The translations under genes were made by a program, and so were the position numbers. The notes under the pieces are model-generated. The model was not told the DNA's origin, searched no databases, and was given only the letters and a program-made list of their open reading frames with translations. This document shows, piece after piece, positions 34,128-44,557 of a DNA stretch of 44,557 bases (positions are counted from its first letter, which is position 1; every line of letters begins with the position of its first letter). This DNA is from Lingula anatina (taxonomy: Eukaryota; Brachiopoda; Lingulata; Lingulida; Lingulidae), in NCBI RefSeq assembly GCF_001039355.2, contig NW_019774081.1, positions 492,770 through 537,326 on the forward strand, in the 5' to 3' direction.

Positions 34128-34305
34128 GATGTGCAATGCAAGATCATTCAAGTTCGAAGTGGTTGTTCCAGTTGTTATTAGTATAATGGGCAAAGGCAGC
34201 TACCATAACTAACAGCGTCATTTTTTTTCTTCTTATTATTAATACTTGTAAAAATATTCGCAAGTGTATAAGTCTGCTTATCTGTTTGTTTGTGGCCAGT
34301 TATGA

Positions 34306-34392
34306 TTTTTTTGTTAATCCAGACAATGTTACTATTATCTCATCTCTAATTTTTTTTGTTACTCCAGACAATGCTACTATTATCTCATCTCT
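34306..34392. repeat. Two tandem units of about 44 bases
   Basis: Both units carry CCAGACAATG, then CTATTATCTCATCTCT behind a T-run; the second begins near 34350. Confidence 0.88.
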
Positions 34393-35027
34393 TTTTAACT
34401 CTTATTTAAAAAGTGCAGCTTAAGTCTTAGTTTATGGTGTCCTCGAGGATAAAGAGATTACAACATCCAACAGCTGAGAGCACTTATAACATAATATCCC
34501 CATTTTTGAATATATACACTGCAAACACTTTAAATTGTGTGAAGTGGACAACACCTTAGTACAGTATTACGTATATGTGAGAAACATGAAATATTTTGAA
34601 CAGTTTAAAATAATATTTATACAAAATTATACCATAACCCTGAATAATAGATTGCATCCATGTGAGAGCCAACATAAGCTTTTACCAGTGACAACTGCTT
34701 AAAAAAATATTCAAAGCCATGCAATATAACTCAATTAATCTTTTTTATTCATGAAGATGGTTTAAACTTAAAGTTTCTTTTCCAGACTTTTCTTTCAAAT
34801 TACATACTGTAACAATGAAAAATGCATTCCTTTTGACCTATAATATTTCACCCATCATATCCAAAATAATTTTTACAATAATAAGCCTACAAAATGACTA
34901 ATCAATATAGTACAACTACATATACTTTGGTCATAATTTGAACTATATATAAAACAAGACATTTAAATCATGTCACTGGTCTTACCGCTGAGACCTGTAG
35001 GCAGGTTTGGTTTGGTTGGAGAAGGGA

Positions 35028-35047
35028 GGGGGGGGGGGGGGGGGGGG
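35028..35047. repeat. Poly-G run
   Basis: Twenty G residues following GGGA, 130 bases before the assembly gap. Confidence 0.95.
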
Positions 35048-35179
35048 AAACCACTGACTGGATAAGGTCTGTGGATCTAAAGCTGATTTCTAAATCATAA
35101 TTTAATCTTTAATTCTATGCCATATTTCAGATTGGGTCAACAAAGGAGATAAAATGTCCACATTTTTAGAATACCCCCC

Positions 35180-35204
35180 NNNNNNNNNNNNNNNNNNNNN
35201 NNNN
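35180..35204. other. Assembly gap (25 N) inside poly-C
   Basis: Twenty-five N bases flanked by C-runs, with a further run of C at 35222-35240. The true length and sequence here are unknown. Confidence 0.98.
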
Positions 35205-35640
35205 CCCCATTTTTTAAAAAACCCCCCCCCCCCCCCCCCCTTTGAAACAGCTGCCTACAGTCCTACAGTATCAGTATTGTATTTAAAGGGACAGCATATG
35301 GGATCTTGATAAAAATTTTACATTTAATGAATTTCCTGGCAATGGCAGCCTACGAAATTTTGTAGTGATTACCAATCACCACCCTTCTGAGTTACAAGTT
35401 GAAATATGCTTTCACATTTGTGAGACCATTTTTTCTTTACTTGGTGCAATCCAGGTACACAGATAAAAGCATTCCCTATTTATATTTTGCATAAATGTGC
35501 AAACAATTCCATACATGAAAAGGATATAAGGTTTTCCTGGGCATTTGGAAAAAGCTATCTCAAAGAGAAAATAGGAAGATTTCGGACAATCCCATATGTC
35601 ATTCCTCTACAAAACTTATATTTTAAAAATAATGTAATAT

Positions 35641-35694
35641 AAGCAAATCTCTACACCTACAAGTTATAAGCAAACCTCTACACCTACAAGTTAA
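35641..35694. repeat. Two tandem units of 27 bases
   Basis: Units 35641-35667 and 35668-35694 share CTCTACACCTACAAGTTA and differ at two positions. Confidence 0.9.
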
Positions 35695-37679
35695 CTTCAA
35701 AGAGTAATTGCAGCAAATATACTAAAATGATATACTACTATTCACCATTTACATTTTGAACAAAGAAAAGCTATTATGTATAAGTAATCAATTTTCTGTA
35801 ACTCTCAAGTTGCATTGTTTGGTTCAATATCATATACTAAATCCTAAAATGGACAAGATTCAAACTTTGACTAGTTATAAGGAAATTGGAACAGACTAAT
35901 AAATCTAATGCTTATCTGTAGAAGTGTTATCTACAGGTAAGCACTATAGACAATGAATTGAGTTGAACAGTTAAAGAATGGGGGAGGGGGGGCATGACCT
36001 CCTTTGCATCTTTGATTTTTACATGCAAACATAACGAGCAGAGCTTGGACAAAAATTAATACATAAATTTTGCACTTGCAACCTCCTCCCCTCAGTAAAA
36101 TCCAGAATCTACCTGCCAATAGTACAACCACATCTTTTAATATGTCACTTTCTCATAAAGGACCTCCATAAAAACCTTATCTGCAAGTTTATACCAATTG
36201 AACATAACTTAAAGGTATGCTGAAAATAGTTCAATTAAAAAATAAAAGCAGCTATTGCATTTATAAGGTAACAATTATACTATGTCACATGATTATTCAA
36301 GGATGGATTCTTTTTTTACGAGAATTGTAAAGATTAAGTCTTGAAGAATCAAAATGAAAAGTACCAAACATGTTTCACAAATAGCTCACATCCTTCACAT
36401 GTAATGTAATTAAGGCAGTTAGATCAATTATGACACATTTCAAGCACAGAAAGATGGCAAACACATGAACTTAATACTCCGACCACACTCGCAGGAATAA
36501 AGCATTATATTCGTTCAAGCATTACATGCCTACCACATGTACCACTCGAAACAGAACACAAATACTTAGAAGGGAGAGGAACAACTTACCATAAAACCTG
36601 AGAAACTATCAATATACAGGAAAGAAATGCCACCTACATCATATACAAAGGTGAAGATATTCTCCCAATTTTACTTAAGGTTTTCATGTATTGGGTCAAT
36701 TGAAATGTCACTGACAAAGGTGATGATACATAATGGAAACATGTTTGGTATAATTCAAAATTTATATTCCTCTGTAAAAACTAAAACTTAACACTGTATA
36801 TTGAGATAATATAAGGTAAATTATATCACAATATGGATTGCAAGCTGGAACATTAAAATGGCACCATACTTAAGTAAATAAAGAGAAAAAATATTAAGAC
36901 TTTACACTGTCTGTTAAAATAACAGCATCTGAAATTTTCATAGAATCTCAACTACTGTTCAGATATTCAGTATCTAAAGCATGTTTGTATATTGATGTAC
37001 TTTTTGGCATATAAATTTCTGTTGCATCAAATGGTATTGTTAACTATAAAGCACTGATATAAAACCATGCTATTGGGAATCAAAACTAAAATAAAGGGTA
37101 AAATAAGGTGAATAGTGGGTAGCTGAGCAGCTTATTAAAAAACACTAGGCATAAATGTCTCATCAAACACTATAAAGTGATCAAGGACATTATAACACCT
37201 AAATCTGTATTAATCTGAACCTGTCAAACATTTTGGAGCAGATTTTTATGATCATCCATTTATTCTAGTGATGAGATTTTAAAGATCATACTTATACTCC
37301 TCATTGTTGGAAATTTCAGAGCAAATTTCTTGTCAATGTATGTAGTACAGGTGATTTTACTCCACTACTGATTTAATATAAATAGAGGCATGTCATCATT
37401 GCATTGGTACCTGTAGTTTAGTTGCACTGGTCAAAGAAATTTGCTCATCTTAAACAAATTCTTTTATTTTTTCACAAAACCTGACAGAGTGTGTGACAGC
37501 CATTTTACTTCCCTTTGATAATTTCAGGCACTTTTTCACTGTCTCTCTTTTTATGCTGTCAATGAATCTCAAGAATTTACAAAACACATATCTTAGCTGC
37601 TTTCACTTTCAGTCAATAAAAACCGTTTATACTCCTCAGCCAGCCATGTCCTGATGCTGAATTTCCATGAATCCTAGTT

Positions 37680-40600
37680 TTAGCTGTCAACTTTTTCAGG
37701 ATGTGAACACTGCATGAAACATGCCTCATAGTTAGGCAACCTGCGAAATCCCAATTTCTCATGCAGCTGTTGTGATACTACATTGTCTGTCTCTATGTAA
37801 CAGTAAGGTGTCCGTCCATTTTTCAAAGTGTTCCTGTGCCAACTGCGAAAGCACACATTTGCCATGTCCTTTCCCCCGACACTCTGGCAGTACATAAAGT
37901 GCGCCCACAGGTCCGTAACAGTATGTGCACACATATGCAACACATTGCCCTGTAGACGTAAACAGAGCAGCTGACAGATAGTCTTGAATGGCTACAGAGA
38001 GGAATTTGGACTGCTTGGGCAAGTAGGAGTTGAACTTCCATTCATTCTCCATAGCATCTATGTGTTCCATAGTCAGATGGCCCAACCTCATTCCTTCTGG
38101 TGGTGGTCTAAAAATAAGTTTGTAATGTTTTGAATTATTTTATTAATTTATTATTTTCATTTTGACTGTATATCAACAGAGGGACCCGTATATTAAGGTT
38201 AATGTCTATTCTGTAGTTGTGTACAATCGAAGTGAAGTGTATGGGTCAAAAGCAGTGGGGAATGCAGGAATTACCTAGAGAGAAAGAGACTGTGTTACCA
38301 CTGTAATGTGCTACATGTACATATTTTAATAAGCAATCTGTTCCTAAAACTGCTACAAATTTAGCATATGAATTTCAATTGAAAAGATTTAAGGTACTTA
38401 CAGTATGACTAGATCCTCCTTCTCCAAGACATAAATATAGGTTCTTGCAATAAGTTCTACTTTGTACCCATGCTGTTGTGCTAGCCCTGTCAAAGGCCCA
38501 TAAAGACTAGAGGGAGCAGCTGAAAAGCAAAGAAATAATCAGTATAATCAAAACAAAATCATTTTTGCTATAAGACCCAATCTTTTTTAATAGGGCCTCA
38601 GAGGCAAGAAATGATCTTATTAGAACTAATGATAATCTTTGTGTAAGAAAAAGTGAGCAAAAGCTGTTTTATGTACAGACCAGTAACTAAACTATGTTAG
38701 TTTATGCACTTTGAAATAATCCTGTAAAATAACAAAAATTCTAACACTGAAAATAGAAGGGGAAAACCAGCAAATCACATGCAAAAGAAGAATTAACATA
38801 CACCTGCACAAAAAGCCACTACCAGTATGGTAGTTGGTATATCATGATCATTATACATTTCATCCTTACTTTAGTTTTATATATTGTTGTAACAAGTGTG
38901 AAGCAAAAAATAAATGAATCAATAAGTAAATAGAACAAATGTCTCCATTTTAGCCAAGTTACAAGTTAATCAAATACAATAATCAATGTAAGTTAATGAA
39001 TATAAAACATTGACTCTGGCTTCAATTTTTGAGGTAACATATAAGTGCTGGTCGCTTGTGATGGCTCTACGTACAGATAAAAGCGTCTGTACATAAAAAG
39101 GGAAAACATTTAACAAGTACATGCCAAACAAGTTATCATAGGGTTTGGTTTGTACATGATATAAAAATATTATGCATTCATAATATTTAAGGAAGAGTGT
39201 AAATTCACCTCTGAAGTAGGGGGGAAACTTCCAATCAATTACACCACCTTTATGCAGAAATTTGGTGGCTGCATCTTCTGAGCCTGGTTTGTGGTAGATG
39301 AAGTACACGCTGGATACATGGTCTTCAACCTGAACCCACAAACAACTTTAAACAACACACTGCAATAGAGCTCTAATCTAATAAAGTGTTCTAATTTGCG
39401 TCTACTTACCATTGGTCGTTAAAATAAAAATAAAATTACACACATGGGTTAACATGGGAAGAAAGAATGCTAAAATCAACCCTCACAAAGTAAGTAATTA
39501 GCAAATAATAAATCTTTGTGTGAAACAGATGGTTTTAAATAGGCCAGATTCATCCTATCTATTTGGCCTTAGTTGCCCCCACCCCCATTTAGCCACCATA
39601 GTTCTCTTTACCTTCCAGTTTGATAAATATATTTGTTTACCAGCTTTAGAAAAGAACTGCCAAGAATTTTGTTGCCCAAATATACTGTCTCAGCATTTTA
39701 GTCAGCTTTATCAGATAGTGTAAATATGTAACTGGACAAAATCTGTGGAAAAATGGTCAACAACTTACAAGTAACATGCATTTTCCTTCAATGTTGAAGG
39801 GTAAACATTAATATTAAAACACTAATATAGTTGTAACTCTTGATTCTTTAAAAAAAAAAAAGACCTTTACAAAAATAAAGCACAAAAATCAGAGTATTCA
39901 GTGTAACATCCTTTGGCTGATTTAAAAGGTCAAAAGTATACTTTACCTGTTTAGCAGAATCTTCAGGCGATGCCACAACAACCTCAAAATTTGGCCATCT
40001 ATCCAGTAAAATATCGAAGCTGTACTCTTTATTCAGAATTCCCTTCAGTATATTGCACATCTGAAAATAATGAAAGAGAAAGTTACAAAAATGCACGTGG
40101 CAAACTTATCGGTGTGCCATGCAAAAAAAATCACTTTAGATAAATAAACAAATTCATAACAAATAGATTTGGCAATTTTAATTAACTCTTTATTCAATAT
40201 TTCCTACAGTGCACATCTGAAAAATTAAAAGCTAAAGGCTAGAAAGATGCACCTGACACATTTAGCGGTATGCCATACAAAATAAATGAATAAATAAATT
40301 ACACACAGATCCATATCAACAAACAGATTTTACATTCATCTTCACAGATTTTAAAAAATAATGAGAAAACTGAAGCCTGATTGTTAAGTAATTATGCTTG
40401 TGAATAGTTTCTCTTCAACTGTTTGGCTTGGTCATATATCATCATAAAATGGGTGATGGAGAAAAAGGAATGCAACAATTAAGTCACTGATTTATATGTT
40501 TGCATCATGCATATATATATCATATAATCATGAGAGACTATAATAAATTTCATAATATTTACAATAAATATTATATATAAATGGGTACAACTGTACATAA

Positions 40601-40936
40601 TTTTCAATTCAGCTAGCCAGCTATTCATCAACAGAAATGAAAAGAAATATATTTATGATGCCAATACTAAATGTAATGATAAAATATACTGAAAGACTTT
40701 TTACTGTTTTGTAGACACTATGAAGTGCAATTTTTAATTCAAATCAAGATGTCTAAATATTGCACATGTACATTTTGCACTTGCATTTAGGCCTTTCCTT
40801 TTTAGAAATGATTTTTGCTTCTTTCTAACTCTTTGTCATAATTACTTCCAAATTTTTGGTTCAAGTCAAGTAGACTTTTCCAATATAAATCATTTTACAA
40901 AAATATCATATTCTTAAATGGGATAGAAAGAAGTGA

Positions 40937-41019
<83 letters not shown>

Positions 41020-42017
41020 TATCAACTTATGGCAAATCTATTCCAAATTAATGTAAATTGCAGCTTTTCCTTAATTAATTTATAACCTACCATAATAGGA
41101 AAGGAGTTGTTAAAAAACACAATGATATTCATTTGTCAAATTATGAACATGAATATTTCACAAGGACTTCACGTGATCAGCAACATTCTCACATGTATAT
41201 CATATGTGAACTGACATGCCACTTGCTCTTAGTAAAGAGGGCATATGTTTATAAGTTAAGAAGGGAGAGGAATTGTCTGCACTTGGAGCAACCCAGTACA
41301 TATTTTGTTTTGAACATCAAAATATTAGATCCTCACTTTTCTAGGAAATTGTAACTTTGAGAAACATAAGAAACACATTTTTCTTTTATATGTGTTACAG
41401 TGTTAGCGAGAAAAAAAATCTTAAGTGCATGCACTGGCTACAACACCAATTAGGGCAATGTCGTCTGCCATGACAGACAAGAGTAATGTCACATTGTCTG
41501 TCCATAAAAAATTTCTAAATTAATAAAAGAAAATAAAGAATGGCATATTAATGAGTTGAAACTGCTAAAGACATTCCCTGGATATATTTTTAAACAAGGC
41601 CTAAAAGATACTCGAGGATTACAACCAGAATTGGGTTCTCACATTGGAACCGGTTTAAAATCCAATGACGTAAACATTTTTTCGCAATCAGAATTAATAT
41701 TTTAGTCTAGATCTATATTAATTGTCATCACAATATGTCGATTAGACTATGTGATGAATGTTGGGGTTACAAAACTGTTTTAGGAAAAAACACGGGTTGC
41801 ATCATCCTTACCTTACATGACACTGATAGGGTGTGAGATCCATATATATATAACTTGCCCATTCAGCCATGTACGAGCATAAATACACTCAGACACGTTT
41901 TTCTTCATACCTAACATCTATTTTAATAATGCAGGTTACCTGTAAAGATCTTGGGTAGTCCTCTTGCAAAACTCGAATCAATTCATTGAAAGAATGGGAG
42001 CTAAGATGAAGCGGCAT
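37680..42017 (-). CDS. Glycine N-acyltransferase-like protein, five exons, frameshift near the end
   Basis: A GNAT-fold enzyme of the GLYAT family, which conjugates acyl-CoAs to glycine or another amino acid. Minus-strand exons: 41940-42017 (start ATG, MPLHLSSHSFNELI), 39947-40060, 39209-39329, 38402-38519 and a last exon from 38107. All have good GT-AG sites and matching phases. The N-terminal part has the family pattern (FDILLDRWPNFEVVV); the last exon has the acyltransferase core (HIDAMENEWKF, then YGPVGALYVLPECRGKGHG, an acetyl-CoA-binding-like R/G-x-G-x-G loop). After residue EHFEK (near 37831, at a run of five A on the coding strand) the family-like sequence (GRTPYCYIETDN, LHEKLGF) continues in another frame to a stop at 37680. 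The annotated frame instead ends at 37759, giving 259 residues. A one-base sequencing error, an allele-specific frameshift or a decayed gene are all possible. Confidence 0.85.
38925..40891. repeat. Duplicated block, copy 1 (within GLYAT-like gene)
   Basis: Nearly identical to 42528-44557 in the same orientation. It spans exons 2 and 3, the introns around them and part of intron 1. The two exons are base-for-base identical between the copies; introns show scattered substitutions, small indels and a large poly-A length difference. Confidence 0.93.
39849..39861. repeat. Poly-A run, intron of GLYAT-like gene
   Basis: Thirteen A residues; the matching position in the second copy has 54. Confidence 0.95.
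40938..41018. repeat. Compound microsatellite (TC)n-(AC)n
   Basis: TC repeat followed directly by a long AC repeat, in the first intron of the GLYAT-like gene. Confidence 0.96.
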
Positions 42018-42430
42018 TGCACCAAGTTCTTTGTTTCACACTATATTAACTTAGATCTCAATAACTACCACTAAACAGAAAATATGCCCTTGAATAACCT
42101 CAGACACACTTGAAGGTCGTGTGGACTTTGTACTCCCTTGTTACTTGTTAACTTCCGGTTTCTGAATTTAGAAGGAGACTGTCGCGCGGAGTAAGCGCTG
42201 ACTTTGAACAGAGATGATGTAATCAAATCGCCCATCTAAAATCATGTAAAGTGAAATGAAAATATTAAAAAAAAAACTTTTGTAGATGCATTAACATAAT
42301 GATGACAAATAACAACATTAATGATGATAATTTTTATTCTAAAAATGGTCCTGATTTTTGTAATTTTGCAAAAAAAAAGTGGAAGTGATCAATTGAAAGT
42401 AATTAAGATGAATTGCACCGTTTTATTTTT

Positions 42431-42524
42431 ATGTACAGACACAGATGTGTCTGTACATATTGCCATCACCTGCGTCTGTCGTTGCCGTCGCCGTCGCCGA
42501 TGCCGGAGCCATGCACTTTCCTTG
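42431..42524. mobile_element. Inverted, truncated copy of the hexanucleotide/palindrome element
   Basis: The palindrome at 42431-42458 (arms ATGTACAGACACA around GA), ATATTGCCATCACCTGCG, a CCGTCG/CGATGC tract and TGCACTTTCCTTG are the reverse complement of the element at 17100-17240. The copy stops at the N at 42525, where the duplicated GLYAT block begins. It is therefore either truncated or joined artificially. Confidence 0.8.
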
Positions 42525-42525
42525 N
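42525..42525. other. Single ambiguous base (N) at a junction
   Basis: An isolated N lies between the hexanucleotide element and the duplicated block. A lone N exactly at a change of sequence context is typical of a scaffolding or gap-closing join. Confidence 0.9.
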
Positions 42526-42811
42526 TGAGTAAATAGAACAAATGTCTCCATTTTAGCCAAGTTACAAGTTAATCAAATACAATAATCAATGTAAGTTAAT
42601 GAATATAAAACATTGACTCTGACTTCAATTTTTGAGGTAATATATAAATGCTGGTCGCTTGTGATGGCTCTACGTACAGATAACAGTGTCTGTACATAAA
42701 AAGGGAAAACATTTAACAAGTACATGCCAAACAAGTTATCGTAGGGTTTGGTTTGTACATGATATAAAAATATTATGCATTCATAATATTTAAGAAGGAG
42801 TGTAAATTCAC

Positions 42812-43455
42812 CTCTGAAGTAGGGGGGAAACTTCCAATCAATTACACCACCTTTATGCAGAAATTTGGTGGCTGCATCTTCTGAGCCTGGTTTGTGGTAG
42901 ATGAAGTACACGCTGGATACATGGTCTTCAACCTGAACCCACAAACAACTTTAAACAACACACTGCAATAGAGCTCTAATCTAATAAAGTATTCCAATTT
43001 GTGTCTACTTACCACCGGTCATTAAAATAAAAATAAAATTACACACATGGGTTAACATGGGAAGAAAGAATGCTAAAATCAACCGTCACAAAGTAAGTAA
43101 TTAGCAAATAATAAATCTTTGTGTGAAACAGATGGTTTTAAATAGGTCAGATTCATCCTATCTATTTGGCCTTAGTTGCCCCCACCCCCATTTAGCCACC
43201 ATAGTTCTCTTTACCTTCCAGTTTGATAAATATATTTGTTTACCAGCTTTAGAAAAGTACTGCCAAGAATTTTGTTGCCCAAATCATTTTTGTCTCAGCA
43301 TTTTAGTCAGCTTTATCAGATAGTGTAAATATGTAACTGGACAAAATCTGTGGAAAAATGGTCAACAACTTACAAGTAACATGCATTTTCCTTCAATGTT
43401 GAAGGGTAAACATTAATATTAAAACACTAATATAGTTGTAACTCTTGATTCTTTA

Positions 43456-43512
<57 letters not shown>

Positions 43513-43716
43513 CCTCAATCTTTTACAAAAATAAAGCACAAAAATCAGAGTATTCAGTGTAACATCCTTTGGCTGATTTAAAAGGTCAAAAGTATACTTT
43601 ACCTGTTTAGCAGAATCTTCAGGCGATGCCACAACAACCTCAAAATTTGGCCATCTATCCAGTAAAATATCGAAGCTGTACTCTTTATTCAGAATTCCCT
43701 TCAGTATATTGCACAT
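42812..43716 (-). pseudogene. Second copy of GLYAT-like exons 2 and 3
   Basis: Exon 2 copy at 43603-43716 and exon 3 copy at 42812-42932, each identical in sequence to the exons of the main gene, with intact splice sites. On the minus strand these lie upstream of exon 1, with no exon 4 or 5 following before the main gene's exon 1, so as arranged they cannot form a complete gene. They may be an unmerged second haplotype placed next to the first, or a genuine recent partial duplication whose other exons lie outside the window. Confidence 0.75.
43457..43510. repeat. Poly-A run of 54
   Basis: Fifty-four consecutive A residues in the second copy of the GLYAT intron 2. Such length is unusual and its exact number is unreliable in draft sequence. 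Confidence 0.97.
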
Positions 43717-44557
43717 CTGAAAATAAAAAAAGAGAAAGTTACAAAAATGCACGTGGCAAACTTATCGGTGTGCCATGCAAAAAAATCACTTTAGATAAAT
43801 TGACAAATTCATAACAAATAGATTTGGCAATTTTAATTAACTCTTTATTCAATATTTCCTACAGTGCACATCTGAAAAATTAAAAGCTAAAGGCTAGAAA
43901 GATGCACCTGACACATTTAGCGGTATGCCATACAAAATAAATGAATAAATAAATCACACACAGATCCATATCAACAAACAGATTTTACATTCATCTTCAC
44001 AGATTTTAAAAAATAATGAGAAAGCTGAAGTATCAAAGTCTGATTGTTAAGTAATTATGCCTGTGAATAGTTTCTCTTCAACTGTTTGGCTTGGTCATAT
44101 ATCATCATAAAATGGGTGATGGAGAAAAAAGAATGCAACAATTAAGTCAATGATTTATATGTTTGCATCATGCATATATATATATCATATAATCATGAGA
44201 GACTATAATAAATTTCATAATATTTACAATAAGTATTATATCAAAATGGGTACAACTGTACATAATTTTCAATTCAGCTAGCCAGCTATTCATCAACAGA
44301 AATGCAAAGAAATATATTTATGATGCCAATACTAAATGTAATGATAAAATACACTGAAAGACTTTTTACTGTTTTGTAGACACTATGAAGTGCAATTTTT
44401 AATTCAAATCAAGATGTCTAAATATTGCACATGTACATTTTGCACTTGCATTTAGGCCTTTACTTTTTATAAATGATTTTTGCTTCATTCAAACTCTTTG
44501 TCATAATTACTTCCAAATTTTTGGTCCAAGTCAAGTAGATTTTTCCAATATAAATCA

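Larger units (their letters stand above)
33675..37679. other. Intergenic stretch without genes
   Basis: About 4 kb between the Cys-rich gene start and the end of the GLYAT-like gene. Apart from the repeats listed separately I see only AT-rich sequence, a tRNA-like promoter motif near 33861-33900, homopolymers around an assembly gap and no exon signals. Sequence just above 33593 would include the promoter of the Cys-rich gene; I see no distinctive core element. Confidence 0.55.
42528..44557. repeat. Duplicated block, copy 2 (runs off the window)
   Basis: Second copy of 38925-40891. Order, orientation and most bases agree. It contains a 54-base poly-A at 43457-43510 where copy 1 has 13. It continues past the window end, so its far boundary is not visible. 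Confidence 0.93.

Overview
This is animal nuclear DNA, AT-rich, with GT-AG introns, long microsatellites and small transposable elements. The conserved genes are animal housekeeping and detoxification genes: a tRNA CCA-adding enzyme (TRNT1), a CLASP microtubule protein, a UDP-glucuronosyltransferase (UGT) and a glycine N-acyltransferase-like (GLYAT) enzyme. The gene content and the style of repeats suggest a marine invertebrate, perhaps a lophotrochozoan such as a bivalve mollusc; this placement is weak. Runs of N at 35180-35204 and 42525, extreme homopolymers and a near-identical duplicated block mark it as draft assembly.

Layout. 1-5 kb: no gene seen; microsatellites and one small inverted-repeat element. 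5.1-6.2 kb (-): a 341-codon exon of an unrecognised Ser/Arg-rich, disordered protein. 6.2-14.9 kb: no confident exon. 14.9-15.5 kb (-): two exons of CLASP. 15.5-17.9 kb: repeat-dense. 17.9-20.95 kb (-): the first four exons of TRNT1, with all the nucleotidyltransferase motifs but no C-terminal half. 22.07-23.68 kb (+): a complete UGT with an uninterrupted coding region, head to head with TRNT1. 25.7-33.6 kb (-): a nine-exon gene reconstructed here from splice sites, giving an in-phase 1126-residue protein with an MSL2-like CXC motif and a long cysteine-rich C-terminus. 33.6-37.7 kb: no gene, short tandem duplications and a gap. 37.7-42.0 kb (-): a five-exon GLYAT-like gene with a frameshift near its end. 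42.5-44.6 kb (-): a second copy of its exons 2 and 3 with surrounding introns, beginning three bases after a single N.

The genes do not form a pathway, apart from UGT and GLYAT both being conjugation enzymes. The most notable points are: (1) the unnamed CXC/Cys-rich gene; (2) TRNT1 stopping half way and being followed on the same strand by CLASP without its 5' exons, with matching splice phase, which is either an assembly misjoin or a fusion; (3) three copies of a TTAA-flanked mobile element with a central palindrome that stays perfect although its sequence differs between copies; (4) the probable false duplication in GLYAT. Splice sites and protein families were read by eye; no alignment or search was run.
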